The notes: a model not told the origin generated them from the sequence alone. Positions 1 to 9,965 are shown, counted from the stretch's first letter. The stretch: 41,848 nt of DNA from Lacticaseibacillus sharpeae JCM 1186 = DSM 20505 (GCF_001436225.1 NZ_AYYO01000041.1:1-41848); one strand, 5' to 3'. Made by a program: numbers and translations.

Positions 1-79
1 TAGAAAAAGGAGCTGACAGACAAGATGTCTATCAACTCCAAATATCGTAGCGCCCTAAATTGTCTGGCTTCCGCAATTT

Positions 80-111
80 TTGCTAGACGCACCAATGTTT
101 TCTGTTATAAT
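80..111 (+). promoter_or_regulatory. Extended -10 promoter for the cysteine desulfurase-thiI operon
   Basis: A perfect TATAAT at 106-111 is preceded by TGT, making an extended -10 element. No good -35 lies at 17 bases; TTGCTA at 80-85 is 20 bases away. The start codon follows 40 bases downstream. The promoter lies inside the upstream part of the open frame that runs into the desulfurase, which argues against that frame being its true N-terminus. Confidence 0.6.
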
Positions 112-150
112 ATTCCCAGCTTACTTATTTTTCGGAAGGAACGGCAAATA

Positions 151-1299
151 ATGATTTACTTTGATAACAGTGCGACAACCAAGCCGCTGGATAGCGTATT
201 AGCAACCTACCAAACCGTTGCCAAGGAATTCTTCGGCAACCCAAGCTCACTGCACAAACTCGGTGACCGGGCGCGTGCGGTGGTCGAACAGTCACGGGCA
301 CAGATTGCCCAGATTATGCGGGCCAAGCCAGAGGAAATTTTCTTCACTAGCGGCGGGACCGAGGGGGACAACTGGATCATCAAGGGCACCGCGATGGCCA
401 AGCGCGTCTTCGGCAAGCACATCATCACGACGACCATCGAGCATCCCGCAGTGCGCGAGACGATGAAGCAGCTGGAAGAACTCGGGTTTGAAGTGACCTA
501 CCTGCCCGTCGACAAGCGCGGGTTCATCAACGTCGACGACCTCAAGGCTGCGTTGCGGAAGGACACCATCTTGGTTTCCGTGATGGCGGTCAACAATGAA
601 GTTGGTAGTATTCAGCCGATTGCCAAGATTGGCGACATCCTCGAAGATTACCCAACCGTGCACTTCCACGTTGACGCGGTGCAGGCGGTCGGCAAAGGGG
701 TAATGGATCAGATTCGCCACCCCCGTGTTGATTTCCTCACGTTCTCTGGCCACAAGTTCCACGCTCTGCGCGGGACCGGCTTCATCTACGCCAAGGCGGG
801 CCGCGTGATTGCGCCGCTCATGGCTGGTGGCGGTCAGGAAAAAGACCTGCGCAGTGGGACCGAGAACACTACCGGGATTGCGGCAATGGCGAAGGCGCTG
901 CGTTTGTGCCTCGATAATGAGGCGGAAAAGGTGCAGCGGCAAAATGCGATTCGCAAGACAATTGCGGATTACGTGTCCACCTTTGATGACGTGCACCTGT
1001 TCAGTGAACTCACTCCGGACTTTGCCCCGCATGTTTTGACCATGGCCATCAAGGGCGTTCGTGGTGAAACTATCGTCCACGCCTTTGAAAATGAGGGCAT
1101 CTACATGTCCACGACCAGTGCCTGCTCAAGCCGTTCCGGTCAAGAAAGCAGCACTCTGGCCGCGATGAACGTGCCGCAGAGCTTGGCACAATCCGCCATC
1201 CGGGTCAGTCTCGACGAAGCGAACACGCTGGCAGAAGCGGAGCAGTTCAAGCAGGCCTTCAAGAAGGTATACACCAACTTCCAGAAGCTGAAGGCATAG
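151..1299 (+). CDS. iscS: Cysteine desulfurase (NifS/IscS family)
   Basis: This PLP enzyme takes sulfur from cysteine as a persulfide. Next to thiI it most likely supplies the sulfur for 4-thiouridine in tRNA, as NifZ does in Bacillus. The protein has 382 residues, the usual family length. His98 should stack on PLP, Asp175 contacts the pyridine nitrogen, Lys202 in [12 protein letters not shown] forms the Schiff base, and Cys325 in [10 protein letters not shown] is the persulfide-carrying cysteine. The start at 151 is chosen because GGAAGGA at 134-140 is well placed and the promoter lies just upstream. An in-frame ATG at 25 would add 42 residues unlike the family. thiI follows after 11 bases and is surely co-transcribed. 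The name is by family; a NifZ-type dedicated role is inferred from context. Confidence 0.93.
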   Translation: MIYFDNSATTKPLDSVLATYQTVAKEFFGNPSSLHKLGDRARAVVEQSRAQIAQIMRAKPEEIFFTSGGTEGDNWIIKGTAMAKRVFGKHIITTTIEHPAVRETMKQLEELGFEVTYLPVDKRGFINVDDLKAALRKDTILVSVMAVNNEVGSIQPIAKIGDILEDYPTVHFHVDAVQAVGKGVMDQIRHPRVDFLTFSGHKFHALRGTGFIYAKAGRVIAPLMAGGGQEKDLRSGTENTTGIAAMAKALRLCLDNEAEKVQRQNAIRKTIADYVSTFDDVHLFSELTPDFAPHVLTMAIKGVRGETIVHAFENEGIYMSTTSACSSRSGQESSTLAAMNVPQSLAQSAIRVSLDEANTLAEAEQFKQAFKKVYTNFQKLKA

Positions 1300-1310
1300 A
1301 AAGGAATAAC

Positions 1311-2528
1311 ATGCAGTATTCAGAAATCATGGTTCGTTACGGCGAACTGTCCACTAAGGGGAAAAACCAAAAGGCGTTCATTGGCCGGCTTAACGGGAAC
1401 ATCGCCAAGACTCTGCACGATTTTCCGGGCCTAACGATCCGCCCCAAGCGCGACCGTACGCACATTGAACTCAACGGCACCGACGCTACACCAATCATGG
1501 ACCGCCTGCAGAAGGTGTTCGGGATTCAGTCATTTTCCCCCAGTGTTCAGGTCGAAAAGGACATGGACAAGGTGAAGGCGGCAGCGCTGGAGCTGGTTAA
1601 CGCAACGGCCGCCAATGGCGTGACGTTTAAGGTTGAAACCAAGCGGGCCGACAAGACCTTCCCCCTCGACACGAACGCGATGAATCTGGCAATGGGCGAT
1701 TTTTTGACCGTCCAGCGGCCAGACCTCGTGGTTAAAATGAAGCACCCCGACGTTACGCTGCGGGTCGAAATCCGCCGCGAAGCCATCTTCCTGTCCACTA
1801 CCACCATCAAGGGTGCTGGCGGGCTGCCAGTTGGGACTGCCGGCAAGGCCGCAATGATGCTCAGTGGGGGAATTGACTCACCCGTTGCTGCATACTTGGC
1901 CTTAAAGCGCGGGGTGGACATCGAAATGGTGCACTTCTTCAGCCCGCCATACACTAGTGACAACGCGATGAACAAGGCTAAGGAACTCACCGCCAAGCTG
2001 ACCCCGTACGTGGGTAGCATCACCTTCATCGGCGTGCCGTTCACGCACACGCAGGAAGAAATCAAGGCCAAGGTTCCTGAAGGCTACCTGATGACGATTC
2101 AGCGCCGGATGATGTTGCGCCTGACCGAAGCGATTGCGAAGCAGCGTGGCGACTTGGTCATCTTCAACGGTGAATCCGTCGGGCAGGTTGCGTCCCAGAC
2201 ACTGGCCTCAATGGCTGCCATCAACGACGTCTCCGTGATGCCAATCGTGCGCCCCGTGGCCACGATGGACAAGACGGAAATCATCGCCCAGGCCGAAAAG
2301 ATTGACACTTACGAGCTGTCCATCATGCCGTTCGAAGATTGCTGCACCATCTTCGCACCACCGGCACCAAAGACGCAGCCCCGCATCGATAAGGCGCGCT
2401 ACTACGAAACTAAGATTGACGTGCAGGGCCTCATGGATGAAGCACTCGCCAACCTCAGCATCGACGTTATCCGCCCCGGTCAGGAATTCCTGAACCAGGA
2501 TCAGGACATCATCGCGGACCTGTTGTAA
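1311..2528 (+). CDS. thiI: tRNA 4-thiouridine synthase ThiI
   Basis: ThiI adenylates uridine 8 of tRNA and replaces its oxygen with sulfur delivered by the cysteine desulfurase encoded just upstream. The protein has 405 residues, with an N-terminal ferredoxin-like and THUMP RNA-binding part (about 1-165) and a PP-loop ATPase domain with SGGIDS at 185-190. The rhodanese domain found in the E. coli enzyme is absent, as is normal for Firmicutes. The EDCCTIFAP motif near the C-terminus holds the cysteine pair expected in this region. The start has an AAGGAA ribosome binding site 6 bases upstream, and the gene ends at a strong bidirectional terminator. Confidence 0.95.
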   Translation: MQYSEIMVRYGELSTKGKNQKAFIGRLNGNIAKTLHDFPGLTIRPKRDRTHIELNGTDATPIMDRLQKVFGIQSFSPSVQVEKDMDKVKAAALELVNATAANGVTFKVETKRADKTFPLDTNAMNLAMGDFLTVQRPDLVVKMKHPDVTLRVEIRREAIFLSTTTIKGAGGLPVGTAGKAAMMLSGGIDSPVAAYLALKRGVDIEMVHFFSPPYTSDNAMNKAKELTAKLTPYVGSITFIGVPFTHTQEEIKAKVPEGYLMTIQRRMMLRLTEAIAKQRGDLVIFNGESVGQVASQTLASMAAINDVSVMPIVRPVATMDKTEIIAQAEKIDTYELSIMPFEDCCTIFAPPAPKTQPRIDKARYYETKIDVQGLMDEALANLSIDVIRPGQEFLNQDQDIIADLL

Positions 2529-2530
2529 AA

Positions 2531-2577
2531 AGAAATCCCCCAGCATGGACATTTAGCGTCCGTGCTGGGGGATTTTT
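2531..2577. terminator. Bidirectional terminator between thiI and the convergent binding-protein gene
   Basis: The arms at 2535-2550 and 2558-2572 form a long stem (ATCCCCCAGCA pairing with TGCTGGGGGAT, plus GGAC with GTCC). It is flanked by T5 on the right and by AAAAAG on the left, so it can end transcripts from both sides. Confidence 0.88.
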
Positions 2578-2593
2578 GCGTGCGCGACCCGGA

Positions 2594-4231
2594 TTAGTGC
2601 AGCCGCACATATTCGTAGTTGATAATGCCGTTGGGCAAAACGGGGAAGGTTTCCACGCGGTCCGTGAGCAGGTAGGCCAGACCGGCCTGGTAGACGCCGG
2701 CCATCGGCGCGTCAACAGTCAGCAAGTATTTCTCCGCAGCCAGTTCCTGACGCCAGCGTTTCTGGGGCTGATCGCCTAGTTGGTTGATGGCCCGTAGCAT
2801 TTGGTCGTACTTCGCGTTCGAGTAACCCGAAATGTTCAGCCGGCTATCGGTGAGGTAGAAGCTCAGCAGGTTATAGGGGTCCACGTCGGCGGGCGTCCAG
2901 GTGGAGAAGACCATCTGGTAGTTGCCGGCCGTTTCCAGAGCCACACGCTTTTCGAGGTCAGTGGCCTGAAGCGCGATTTTAAGGCCGGGCAAATTATGCT
3001 CGATTTGCCCCTTGAGGAAGTTGCCGGCGAGCTTGGCGTCGCTGGTATTGGCGATGTTCAGCGTGACGGTCATGTGACTGGTACCCAATTCCCTTTGCGC
3101 CAGGTGCCACTGCTTCAGGGCGTAGGCGGTGTCGAATTCAAGGAGACTTCCGCCAGTTGCGCGAAAATCAGCGCCGGTACTACTGCGCGCCAGGTTGGTC
3201 GGGACGATGCCGTTTAACGCCTTGGCGCCGTTTTGCAGCGTACCGGCCGCAAACAGGTGCTTGTCGAAGGCGGTGGCGATGGCGTGGCGTAAGTGCACGT
3301 TCTTCGTGGGGCCGGCGGTGGTGTTGAAAATCAGGTAGGCGCAGGAAGTGGTGGTCATCCGGTGCAGTTTGCGATTGCCCAGGTATTTGGGCACTGAATC
3401 GGCATCGATGGCGGTGTAATCCAACTTCTGCTGCGTGAACCGGGTGGCGGCATTACTGGAATTGCCGTCGACTGAAAAATCAATTTGGCTCAGCTGCACG
3501 TTGCGTTTGAAGTAGTACCGCTTGTTTTTGACCAGCTGCCAGTGTTTATCGTTGTTGCCGGTCCACTTCTGGATGGTGAAGGGCCCGTTGGTTAAGATGT
3601 GGTTGGCATCACTGCCGTACAGCTTGCCCTGAGCCAGCGCGTACTTGCGGCTGATGGGCATGAACGGAGCAGAGGACAGGGCCTCAAACAGGTAGGGGTC
3701 AGGGGAGGCAAGTTCAACCTTTAATGTGTACTTGCTGGTAGCTGCAACCCCCAGCGCACTCAGCGGCTTCGTGCCCATGCGCACGGCCTCGCCGTTCTTC
3801 AAGATGTCAATGCGGCTGGCGTTACGTGATTCAACGGCGGGGTTCGCCAGGCGCTGCCAGGCGTACACGAAGTCATCCGCAGTTAGCGGCGTGCCATTGG
3901 ACCACTGGTAATGGCGGAGGTGGAACGTGTAGGTGCGCTTATCTTTGCTAATCTGCGGCGCGCCGTCACTGACGTCGGCGATGATGTTGCCCTTGGCGTT
4001 ATGTCCGTACAGGCCGTCGAACAAGTTGCCAATGGTGCTCGCCGCCGTTAATGTGCTGTAACGCGTACTATCGAGTGTTTCAAAAGTGGTGTCACTACTG
4101 ATCCGCAACGGTTTATTAGTGGTTGCCGTTGAGCTGATTTTGCCTGGTTGACTGCGCATGTACCAGCCACCGGCAATGGTTAATGCAATGCCAGCAGCGA
4201 TGAATGCGCCCAGTTTGATTTCGGTCTTCAT
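2594..4231 (-). CDS. OppA-family oligopeptide-binding protein, membrane-anchored, orphan
   Basis: This is a 545-residue extracellular solute-binding protein of family 5 (SBP_bac_5), shown by the conserved stretch SNGTPLTADDFVYAWQRLAN and the length. OppA-type proteins bind peptides outside the cell and normally pass them to an Opp permease. The N-terminus (about residues 6-25) is a hydrophobic segment with no lipobox cysteine, so the protein is probably held by an uncleaved membrane helix, unusual for a Gram-positive OppA. No oppBCDF genes are nearby. It is a diverged paralogue of the protein at 32203-33846: both share the DDFVYAWQR core and GPFT. It is divergent from a diguanylate cyclase gene across 135 bases. 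A sensing role is possible but only inferred; an accessory peptide scavenger is the simpler alternative. The ribosome binding site (GGGGGACC) is unremarkable. Confidence 0.85.
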   Translation of the reverse strand: MKTEIKLGAFIAAGIALTIAGGWYMRSQPGKISSTATTNKPLRISSDTTFETLDSTRYSTLTAASTIGNLFDGLYGHNAKGNIIADVSDGAPQISKDKRTYTFHLRHYQWSNGTPLTADDFVYAWQRLANPAVESRNASRIDILKNGEAVRMGTKPLSALGVAATSKYTLKVELASPDPYLFEALSSAPFMPISRKYALAQGKLYGSDANHILTNGPFTIQKWTGNNDKHWQLVKNKRYYFKRNVQLSQIDFSVDGNSSNAATRFTQQKLDYTAIDADSVPKYLGNRKLHRMTTTSCAYLIFNTTAGPTKNVHLRHAIATAFDKHLFAAGTLQNGAKALNGIVPTNLARSSTGADFRATGGSLLEFDTAYALKQWHLAQRELGTSHMTVTLNIANTSDAKLAGNFLKGQIEHNLPGLKIALQATDLEKRVALETAGNYQMVFSTWTPADVDPYNLLSFYLTDSRLNISGYSNAKYDQMLRAINQLGDQPQKRWRQELAAEKYLLTVDAPMAGVYQAGLAYLLTDRVETFPVLPNGIINYEYVRLH

Positions 4232-4366
4232 GTTGGTCCCCCGCGTGCATATTGCTAATGAATATTGTTAAGAATTTTTCAAGCTTTGCACTACCATTAT
4301 CTTAAAACATGCTCTAAAATTAATAAACATAATCGATAAATTTGTTTTACAGCGAGGGGGCGCGGG

Positions 4367-5482
4367 ATGTTTGATTGGCATAACTGGATTGTTGAACTGG
4401 TAATTGCAATCTTCTTCATCTCGGGCTTCGTTGTCTTCTACAACACCTTGGATAGCTGGCTCACGCACAAATTTATTAATCGGGCGCGTGGCAAACAATA
4501 CACCCGCATCGGGCTGACGTGTTTCGCCTACGTGATGGCCGCGTTTTGCTTGCTCGCCGAGAACTGGAATCCCATCAACAGTGATGCGTACATGAACTGG
4601 GCGCTTTATGTGCTGTTCGTACCCGTGCTGGACCGGGATGTTTCGCGGCTGGAGAACGTGGTGCGCTTTGGCGGGATCTTGATTTTTTGGACGGTCAACA
4701 ATAATTTGGCCGCCCCGATTTATTGGGTCTCGTTAATTGCACTGGAGGCCATCATGGTTGTGACCAACCTATTCCCCCACCTGCTTGACCGCAGTCGGGT
4801 GCTCACGGTCGGGTTATCGATGTGGATCGCCATCGCCTTCTGGTTGACCCAGACTCAGCTTATGTGGATGAACATCGTTATGGGTGTGGTGATGTTCGCG
4901 TTCATGGAGTTATTTACCGTCCTGTACTGGTCATCCGAGCGCCGCGAACAGCGTGAACGGGAAGCCCTGGTGGAGCAAGTTAACCGCGACACGTTGACGG
5001 GTGCGGGCAGCTTCTTTGCCTTCAAGGACGACAGCATGCGGCTCATGGTACGGGCGCAGGAAAAGCGGGAGCCACTGACGCTGGCGATGTTTGACATTGA
5101 CCACTTCAAGCGGGTGAACGACAAGTACGGGCACGCCGCCGGGAACTTCGTACTGAAGCAGGTGACGCAGCTGGTTGATGCCAAGATGCACGGGCAGATG
5201 GGCGCAGCGTGCGGGCTCTTCCGTACCGGCGGCGAAGAATTCAACATGATTTTCGTTAACGCCACGGTGGGGGATGTCAAGCAACTGGGCGCTGACATCC
5301 TGGACCTCATTCGGGCCCAGGAGTTCGAATATGAGGGTCAGCAGTTGCACGTGACCCTCTCGATGGGGATTACCGCGCTGACGGACCACGACATGAGCTT
5401 TGAAGACGTCTATGAGCGTGCCGATGGGTTGCTCTACCAGTCGAAGCAAGCCGGCCGGGATTACGTGACGGTGGATGCGTGA
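4367..5482 (+). CDS. Membrane-bound GGDEF diguanylate cyclase
   Basis: The protein has 371 residues. Residues 1 to about 195 are very hydrophobic, with about six predicted membrane helices of no recognised sensor family. After a short charged linker, the GGDEF domain covers about 205-371. Catalytic features are intact: DTLTG at the domain start, FDIDHFK at 242-248 with the metal-binding Asp243, NDKYGH, and the active GGEEF signature at 288-292. It should make cyclic-di-GMP from two GTP. The RxxD product-inhibition site expected nine to six residues before GGEEF is missing (Gly and Cys stand there), so feedback inhibition is probably lost. The start follows GAGGGGG at 4354-4360. It is divergent from the binding-protein gene and ends in its own terminator. 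The only other c-di-GMP gene in the window is the EAL gene near 34 kb. Confidence 0.9.
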   Translation: MFDWHNWIVELVIAIFFISGFVVFYNTLDSWLTHKFINRARGKQYTRIGLTCFAYVMAAFCLLAENWNPINSDAYMNWALYVLFVPVLDRDVSRLENVVRFGGILIFWTVNNNLAAPIYWVSLIALEAIMVVTNLFPHLLDRSRVLTVGLSMWIAIAFWLTQTQLMWMNIVMGVVMFAFMELFTVLYWSSERREQREREALVEQVNRDTLTGAGSFFAFKDDSMRLMVRAQEKREPLTLAMFDIDHFKRVNDKYGHAAGNFVLKQVTQLVDAKMHGQMGAACGLFRTGGEEFNMIFVNATVGDVKQLGADILDLIRAQEFEYEGQQLHVTLSMGITALTDHDMSFEDVYERADGLLYQSKQAGRDYVTVDA

Positions 5483-5490
5483 ATTTCAGA

Positions 5491-5533
5491 AAAAGGTTGC
5501 GAATTTTTGGAAAAAGAATTCGCAACCTTTTTT
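5491..5533 (+). terminator. Terminator of the diguanylate cyclase gene
   Basis: GGTTGCGAATT (5495-5505) pairs with AATTCGCAACC (5517-5527), followed by T6. The right arm also contains the -35 box of the valS leader promoter. Confidence 0.88.
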
Positions 5534-5547
5534 GCTTGTGCTATAAT
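5519..5547 (+). promoter_or_regulatory. valS leader promoter embedded in the preceding terminator
   Basis: The -35 box TTCGCA at 5519-5524, a 17-base spacer and TATAAT at 5542-5547 preceded by TGC form an extended -10 promoter. The -35 hexamer lies in the right arm of the upstream terminator stem. Confidence 0.75.
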
Positions 5548-5560
5548 TATGCCAACATGT

Positions 5561-5766
5561 TGAACGAGAGGGTCGTCGGTGGCCGTTAGCAGAAAAGGGG
5601 AGTGGCTGTGAACCCCAAACCAAACCGGCGATTGTAGCTCGTGAGTGCCTCCCTGAAGTTAGTAAGGTGGCCGGCTGCGTCCGTTACCCGTACCGAGTGG
5701 GGCATTTGCCCAATTTAGGTGGTACCGCGAGCTAGCTCGTCCTAATTTTTTAGGACGGGCTTTTTT
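5561..5766 (+). promoter_or_regulatory. T-box leader of valS, valine specifier GUA
   Basis: This is a tRNA-sensing transcription attenuator. Stem I can be drawn: CGAG 5565-5568 with CTCG 5638-5641, and TCGTCGG 5573-5579 with CCGGCGA 5625-5631. Between these helices lies the specifier loop with GUA at 5634-5636 followed by a purine, matching valine. The conserved T-box core GGTGGTACCGCG is at 5718-5729. The intrinsic terminator pairs GCTCGTCCTAA (5735-5745) with TTAGGACGGGC (5750-5760), followed by T6. Uncharged tRNA-Val should stabilise the antiterminator and allow valS expression. Confidence 0.92.
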
Positions 5767-5834
5767 ATTTGCCCAGCCACGTGCCCGTTTTTGTTCAACA
5801 ATATAGCTTTGTAATTCAGTGAGGAGTGAGTCAG

Positions 5835-8486
5835 ATGACCAAAGAATTAGCACCAAAATACGATCCTAAAGCAGTCGAAACCGGCCGCTATGAGGAATGG
5901 GTCGAAGAAGGCGTCTTCAAGCCAAATGGCGACAAGAAGGCCAAGCCGTACACAATCGTTATCCCACCACCAAACGTAACCGGGAAGCTCCACATGGGTC
6001 ACGCCTGGGACACCACGCTGCAGGACATGATTATCCGGCAGAAGCGGATGCAGGGCTACGACACCCTGTACCTGCCCGGGATGGACCACGCCGGGATTGC
6101 CACCCAGGCGAAGGTTGAAGCCAAGCTGCGTGAACAGGGCATTACCCGTTATGACCTGGGCCGCGAGAAGTTCGTTGATGAAGTCTGGAAGTGGAAGGAC
6201 GAATTCAGCCAAATTATCCGCAAGCAGTGGGGTAAGATGGGTCTTTCGCTCGACTACGACCGTGAACGTTTCACCCTCGATGCTGGCCTCAGTAAGGCGG
6301 TGCGCAAGGTCTTCGTGCAGCTCTACAATGAAGGTCTGATTTACCGCGGTGAATACATCGTTAACTGGGACCCACAAGCCCGGACAGCGCTGTCTGACAT
6401 CGAAGTTATTCACCAGGATGACGAAGGTGCCTTCTACCACATGATTTACAAGTACGCCGATGGTACGGATGGCGGAATTGAAATCGCGACGACCCGGCCG
6501 GAAACGATGTTCGGGGACACTGCGGTGGCCGTTAACCCTAAGGACCCCCGTTACAAGGACATGATCGGCAAGAACGTAATTGTGCCTGGTGTTGGCCGCG
6601 AAATTCCAATCATCGGTGACCAGCACGCCGACATGGACTTCGGGACTGGGGCCGTTAAGATTACCCCTGCCCACGACCCTAACGACTTCCAGGTTGGGAA
6701 CCGCCACAACCTGGAACGCATTAACTGTATGAATGCGGACGGCACGATGAACGAAGAAGCCGGGAAGTACAACGGCCTCGACCGTTTCGATTGCCGTAAG
6801 CAGCTGGTTGCTGACCTGCAGGCTTCCGGGGACCTGATTTCCATCGAGCCAATTGTCCACTCTGTTGGGCACTCTGAGCGGACTGGGGTACAGGTTGAAG
6901 CCCGCCTGTCCACCCAGTGGTTCGTCAAGATGAAGCCACTGGCGGAGAAGCTGCTTGAAAACCAGAAGACCGACAACAAGGTTAACTTCGTGCCTGAACG
7001 TTTCGAACACACCCTGATTAACTGGATGGAAAACATCCACGACTGGGTTATCTCCCGGCAGCTCTGGTGGGGGCACCAGATTCCGGCTTGGTACAACAAG
7101 CAGACCGGCGAAATGTACGTCGGGATGGAAGCACCTAAGGACGCCGAGAACTGGGAGCAGGATGAAGACGTGCTGGACACCTGGTTCAGTTCCGCTCTTT
7201 GGCCATTCTCCACGCTGGGTTGGCCGGATGAAGACGCCGCTGATTACAAGCGGTACTACCCAACCAACACCCTGGTCACTGGTTACGACATCATTCCGTT
7301 CTGGGTTGCACGCATGATGTTCCAAGGCCTGCACTTCACTGGTCAACGGCCATTTGCCAACACCTTGATTCACGGCTTGATGCGTGATGAACAGGGCCGG
7401 AAGATGAGTAAGTCCCTCGGTAACGGGATTGACCCAATCGATGTCATCGACAAGTACGGGACTGACGCTTTGCGCTGGTTCCTCGCTAACGGGACAACAC
7501 CTGGTCAAGACGCTCGCTTCAGCTACAAGCAGCTCGATGCCGCGTGGAACTTCATCAACAAGATCTGGAACGTTTCCCGTTACGTCATGATGAACCTCGG
7601 TGATGACAACTCGGACGCGCAGCCAAACCCAGCGAAGTTTGACCTCGCCGACAAGTGGATCTTCGCTGAACTCAACAAGACCGTCGCGAGTGTGACCGCT
7701 AAGTTCGACAAGTTCGAATTCGGGGAAGCCGGCCGCGACCTGTACAACTTCATCTGGGGCGAGTTCGCTGACTGGTACATTGAAATCAGTAAGGAAACCC
7801 TCACTGGTGAAGATGAGGCAGCTAAGGCGGAAAAGCGCGCCAACTTGAAGTACGTGCTCGACCAGATTCTGCGGCTCCTGCACCCAATCATGCCGTTTGT
7901 GACCGAAGAACTCTGGCAGAGTCTGCACGACACCAAGGATTCCATCGTGACGGCCGCTTACCCAGAAACGCACGCGGAATTCGCAAACGATGCCGCCGTT
8001 GCGGAAATGAGCAACGTCATCGAGCTCATCCGCGCCGTCCGGAACATCCGTAACGAAGTGAATGCCCCACTGTCCACGCCAATTGACGTCATCATTTCCC
8101 TGAATGACAACAACCTGGAGTCGGCATTCACTGCCAACCGTGCCGTGCTGGACCGCTTCCTGCACACTAAGACGCTGGAGATTCTGCCCGCTGGTGCAGA
8201 GGTGACGGCGGCCAAGACTGCTGCATCCGCAGTGATGGCTGGCGCAACGGTTTACGTGCCACTGGCTGAACTGATTGACTTCGACGCTGAAATCGCCAAG
8301 CTCAATAAGACCATCGACAAGCTGAACGGTGAACTGACCCGCATCGACAAGAAACTCGGCAACCAGGGTTTCATCGCCAAGGCGCCACAAGCCGTTGTTG
8401 ACGAGCAGAAGGCTAAGCGCGAGGAATACAGCGCCCAGCTCACTGCCGCCAAGCAGCGCATTAGCGAACTCGAAAGTGCTCGTTAA
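5835..8486 (+). CDS. valS: Valyl-tRNA synthetase
   Basis: This class I synthetase charges tRNA-Val. The protein has 883 residues. The HIGH-type motif HMGH is at 53-56 after PPPNVTGKL, the KMSKS loop is at 523-527, an editing (CP1) domain lies between them, and the last 60 or so residues are the charged coiled coil typical of ValRS. The ATG at 5835 is chosen because GAGGAG at 5821-5826 sits 8 bases before it; an in-frame GTG at 5826 overlaps that ribosome binding site. Control is by the upstream valine T-box. The gene ends at its own terminator. Confidence 0.97.
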   Translation: MTKELAPKYDPKAVETGRYEEWVEEGVFKPNGDKKAKPYTIVIPPPNVTGKLHMGHAWDTTLQDMIIRQKRMQGYDTLYLPGMDHAGIATQAKVEAKLREQGITRYDLGREKFVDEVWKWKDEFSQIIRKQWGKMGLSLDYDRERFTLDAGLSKAVRKVFVQLYNEGLIYRGEYIVNWDPQARTALSDIEVIHQDDEGAFYHMIYKYADGTDGGIEIATTRPETMFGDTAVAVNPKDPRYKDMIGKNVIVPGVGREIPIIGDQHADMDFGTGAVKITPAHDPNDFQVGNRHNLERINCMNADGTMNEEAGKYNGLDRFDCRKQLVADLQASGDLISIEPIVHSVGHSERTGVQVEARLSTQWFVKMKPLAEKLLENQKTDNKVNFVPERFEHTLINWMENIHDWVISRQLWWGHQIPAWYNKQTGEMYVGMEAPKDAENWEQDEDVLDTWFSSALWPFSTLGWPDEDAADYKRYYPTNTLVTGYDIIPFWVARMMFQGLHFTGQRPFANTLIHGLMRDEQGRKMSKSLGNGIDPIDVIDKYGTDALRWFLANGTTPGQDARFSYKQLDAAWNFINKIWNVSRYVMMNLGDDNSDAQPNPAKFDLADKWIFAELNKTVASVTAKFDKFEFGEAGRDLYNFIWGEFADWYIEISKETLTGEDEAAKAEKRANLKYVLDQILRLLHPIMPFVTEELWQSLHDTKDSIVTAAYPETHAEFANDAAVAEMSNVIELIRAVRNIRNEVNAPLSTPIDVIISLNDNNLESAFTANRAVLDRFLHTKTLEILPAGAEVTAAKTAASAVMAGATVYVPLAELIDFDAEIAKLNKTIDKLNGELTRIDKKLGNQGFIAKAPQAVVDEQKAKREEYSAQLTAAKQRISELESAR

Positions 8487-8500
8487 GCTAGCAAACAAAG

Positions 8501-8527
8501 AACGTTTGGGTAACCAAGCGTTTTTTT
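8501..8527 (+). terminator. Terminator of valS
   Basis: AACGTTTGG (8501-8509) pairs with CCAAGCGTT (8514-8522) around a GTAA loop, and a T7 run overlaps the end of the right arm. Confidence 0.82.
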
Positions 8528-8594
8528 GTGCCCGAAAACAGGCCGGATTAGAGTAGAATAGAGCCTATTAGGGAAAATGTGAGGAAGATGAATC

Positions 8595-9887
8595 ATGGAA
8601 TTTGCAACATATGCCGACGCGGTGGCGTACATTCACGGCATGCCCCGGTTGCGGCCGAACAACGGACGCGTCGAATTGCAGCAATTGCTGGCTGAACTGG
8701 GGCACCCAGAAAAGCACGGGCAGTTTGTGCACGTCACCGGGACCAACGGCAAGGGCTCGACCACCTGTGCCATCGCCCACATTCTGCACGCTTCCGGGCT
8801 TCACGTGGGGATGTTCACCTCACCGTTTATCAACCGGTTCAACGAGCGGATTCAGATTGATGGCGAACCAATCGCAGATGAAACCCTGCGCGTGCTGATG
8901 GGTAAGGTGGCAACCGCCATCGCGCACTTGCAGGCGCAGACGCCGGGGCTGATTGTCAAAGAATTCGAGGTGGACACGGCGCTTGGCCTGCTCGCCTTTG
9001 CTGAGGCGGACGTCGACGTGGCGGTGGTTGAGGTCGGCATTGGTGGAGAACACGATTCAACCAACGTCATCATGCCCGAGGTGGCTGTCATCACGAATGT
9101 GGCGCTCGATCACGTGGCGCTACTGGGCGGTTCGCTGGAATCGATTGCCCATGAAAAATCGGGCATTATTAAGTCTGGCGTCCCAGTAGTCACCGGGCCC
9201 TTGGTCCAATCCGCTGCCGCAATTGTCCGTGACCGGGCCAAACAGACGGGCAGCAAGGAATATGTGTTTGGTCGCGATTTTGCGGCTAAGGGCAAACCGA
9301 ACGCGCGCATTTTTGGCAGCAGCCTCGATTACACCGATGCAGATGGGCCGATTAACAAGCTCGAATTCCCGCTTTTAGGTGATTATCAAGTGCAAAACGC
9401 GGCGGTGGCGGTGCAAGCTGCCCGCGTGTTTGCTACGCGCACGGGCCGCGAACTGACGGACACGCAGATTCGCACCGGGCTGGCCGCAGCTACCTGGCCG
9501 GCACGGCTGGAGCGGATTAAAACCGACCCGACAATTGTCATCGATGGGGGCCACAACCCGGATGGCCTGGGTCACGCGCTCAAGGCAGTTAAGGCTTTGC
9601 ACTATCCGCAGGTCACAATCATCGCCGGCATTTTGGCGGATAAGGCCCTGCCCGAGATGATGAGCCAGTTGCGGGCGACCGGTGCGGACGTCATTTTGAC
9701 CACCGTACCGGACAATCCGCGGGCGGCCAGCGAAGCGGATTACCGCGCGGCGGGAGGTACCTGGCGCGTTATGGAATGGCATGATGCTCTGATTGACGCT
9801 ATCTACAGCAATACGGACGGGCTAATTCTGATTATTGGTTCGCTCTATTTGGCCTCCGCTGTGCGGCAGGAGTTAGTGCCGCAATAA
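8595..9887 (+). CDS. folC: Folylpolyglutamate synthase / dihydrofolate synthase
   Basis: FolC adds glutamate to dihydropteroate and to reduced folates, keeping them inside the cell. The protein has 430 residues. The ATP-binding loop VTGTNGKGST is at 47-56, and the family's DGGHNPDG motif lies in the C-terminal Mur-ligase-like half. The start at 8595 has GAGGAA at 8581-8586; the ATG at 8588 is too close to that site. A weak -10 (TAGAAT, 8554-8559) without a recognisable -35 precedes it, so it may have its own weak promoter after the valS terminator. The valS-folC neighbourhood is usual for bacilli. Confidence 0.95.
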   Translation: MEFATYADAVAYIHGMPRLRPNNGRVELQQLLAELGHPEKHGQFVHVTGTNGKGSTTCAIAHILHASGLHVGMFTSPFINRFNERIQIDGEPIADETLRVLMGKVATAIAHLQAQTPGLIVKEFEVDTALGLLAFAEADVDVAVVEVGIGGEHDSTNVIMPEVAVITNVALDHVALLGGSLESIAHEKSGIIKSGVPVVTGPLVQSAAAIVRDRAKQTGSKEYVFGRDFAAKGKPNARIFGSSLDYTDADGPINKLEFPLLGDYQVQNAAVAVQAARVFATRTGRELTDTQIRTGLAAATWPARLERIKTDPTIVIDGGHNPDGLGHALKAVKALHYPQVTIIAGILADKALPEMMSQLRATGADVILTTVPDNPRAASEADYRAAGGTWRVMEWHDALIDAIYSNTDGLILIIGSLYLASAVRQELVPQ

Positions 9888-9890
9888 AAA

Positions 9891-9925
9891 AATTCCCCCG
9901 AAACGCAAAAAGTTTCGGGGGTTTT
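9891..9925. terminator. Terminator of folC
   Basis: CCCCCGAAAC (9895-9904) pairs with GTTTCGGGGG (9912-9921). A T4 run follows and an A-rich stretch precedes it. Confidence 0.85.
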
Positions 9926-9965
9926 GTCGTTTTTTCGCGCAATCTATAGTTATAGGAGGCAGAAA

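Noticed and set aside
25-150. N-terminal extension of the cysteine desulfurase
   Set aside because: The extension contains a perfect extended -10 promoter and does not resemble the family; the ATG at 151 has a good ribosome binding site.
4232-4366. Promoters in the gap between the binding-protein and cyclase genes
   Set aside because: TTGCAC (4286-4291) and TAAAAT (4315-4320) are 23 bases apart; no pair with proper spacing was found on either strand, so none is annotated.
5847-8498. An 883-codon minus-strand open frame opposite valS
   Set aside because: It mirrors valS. The sense frame avoids TTA, CTA and TCA codons, whose complements would be stops. No family motif and no ribosome binding site is seen.
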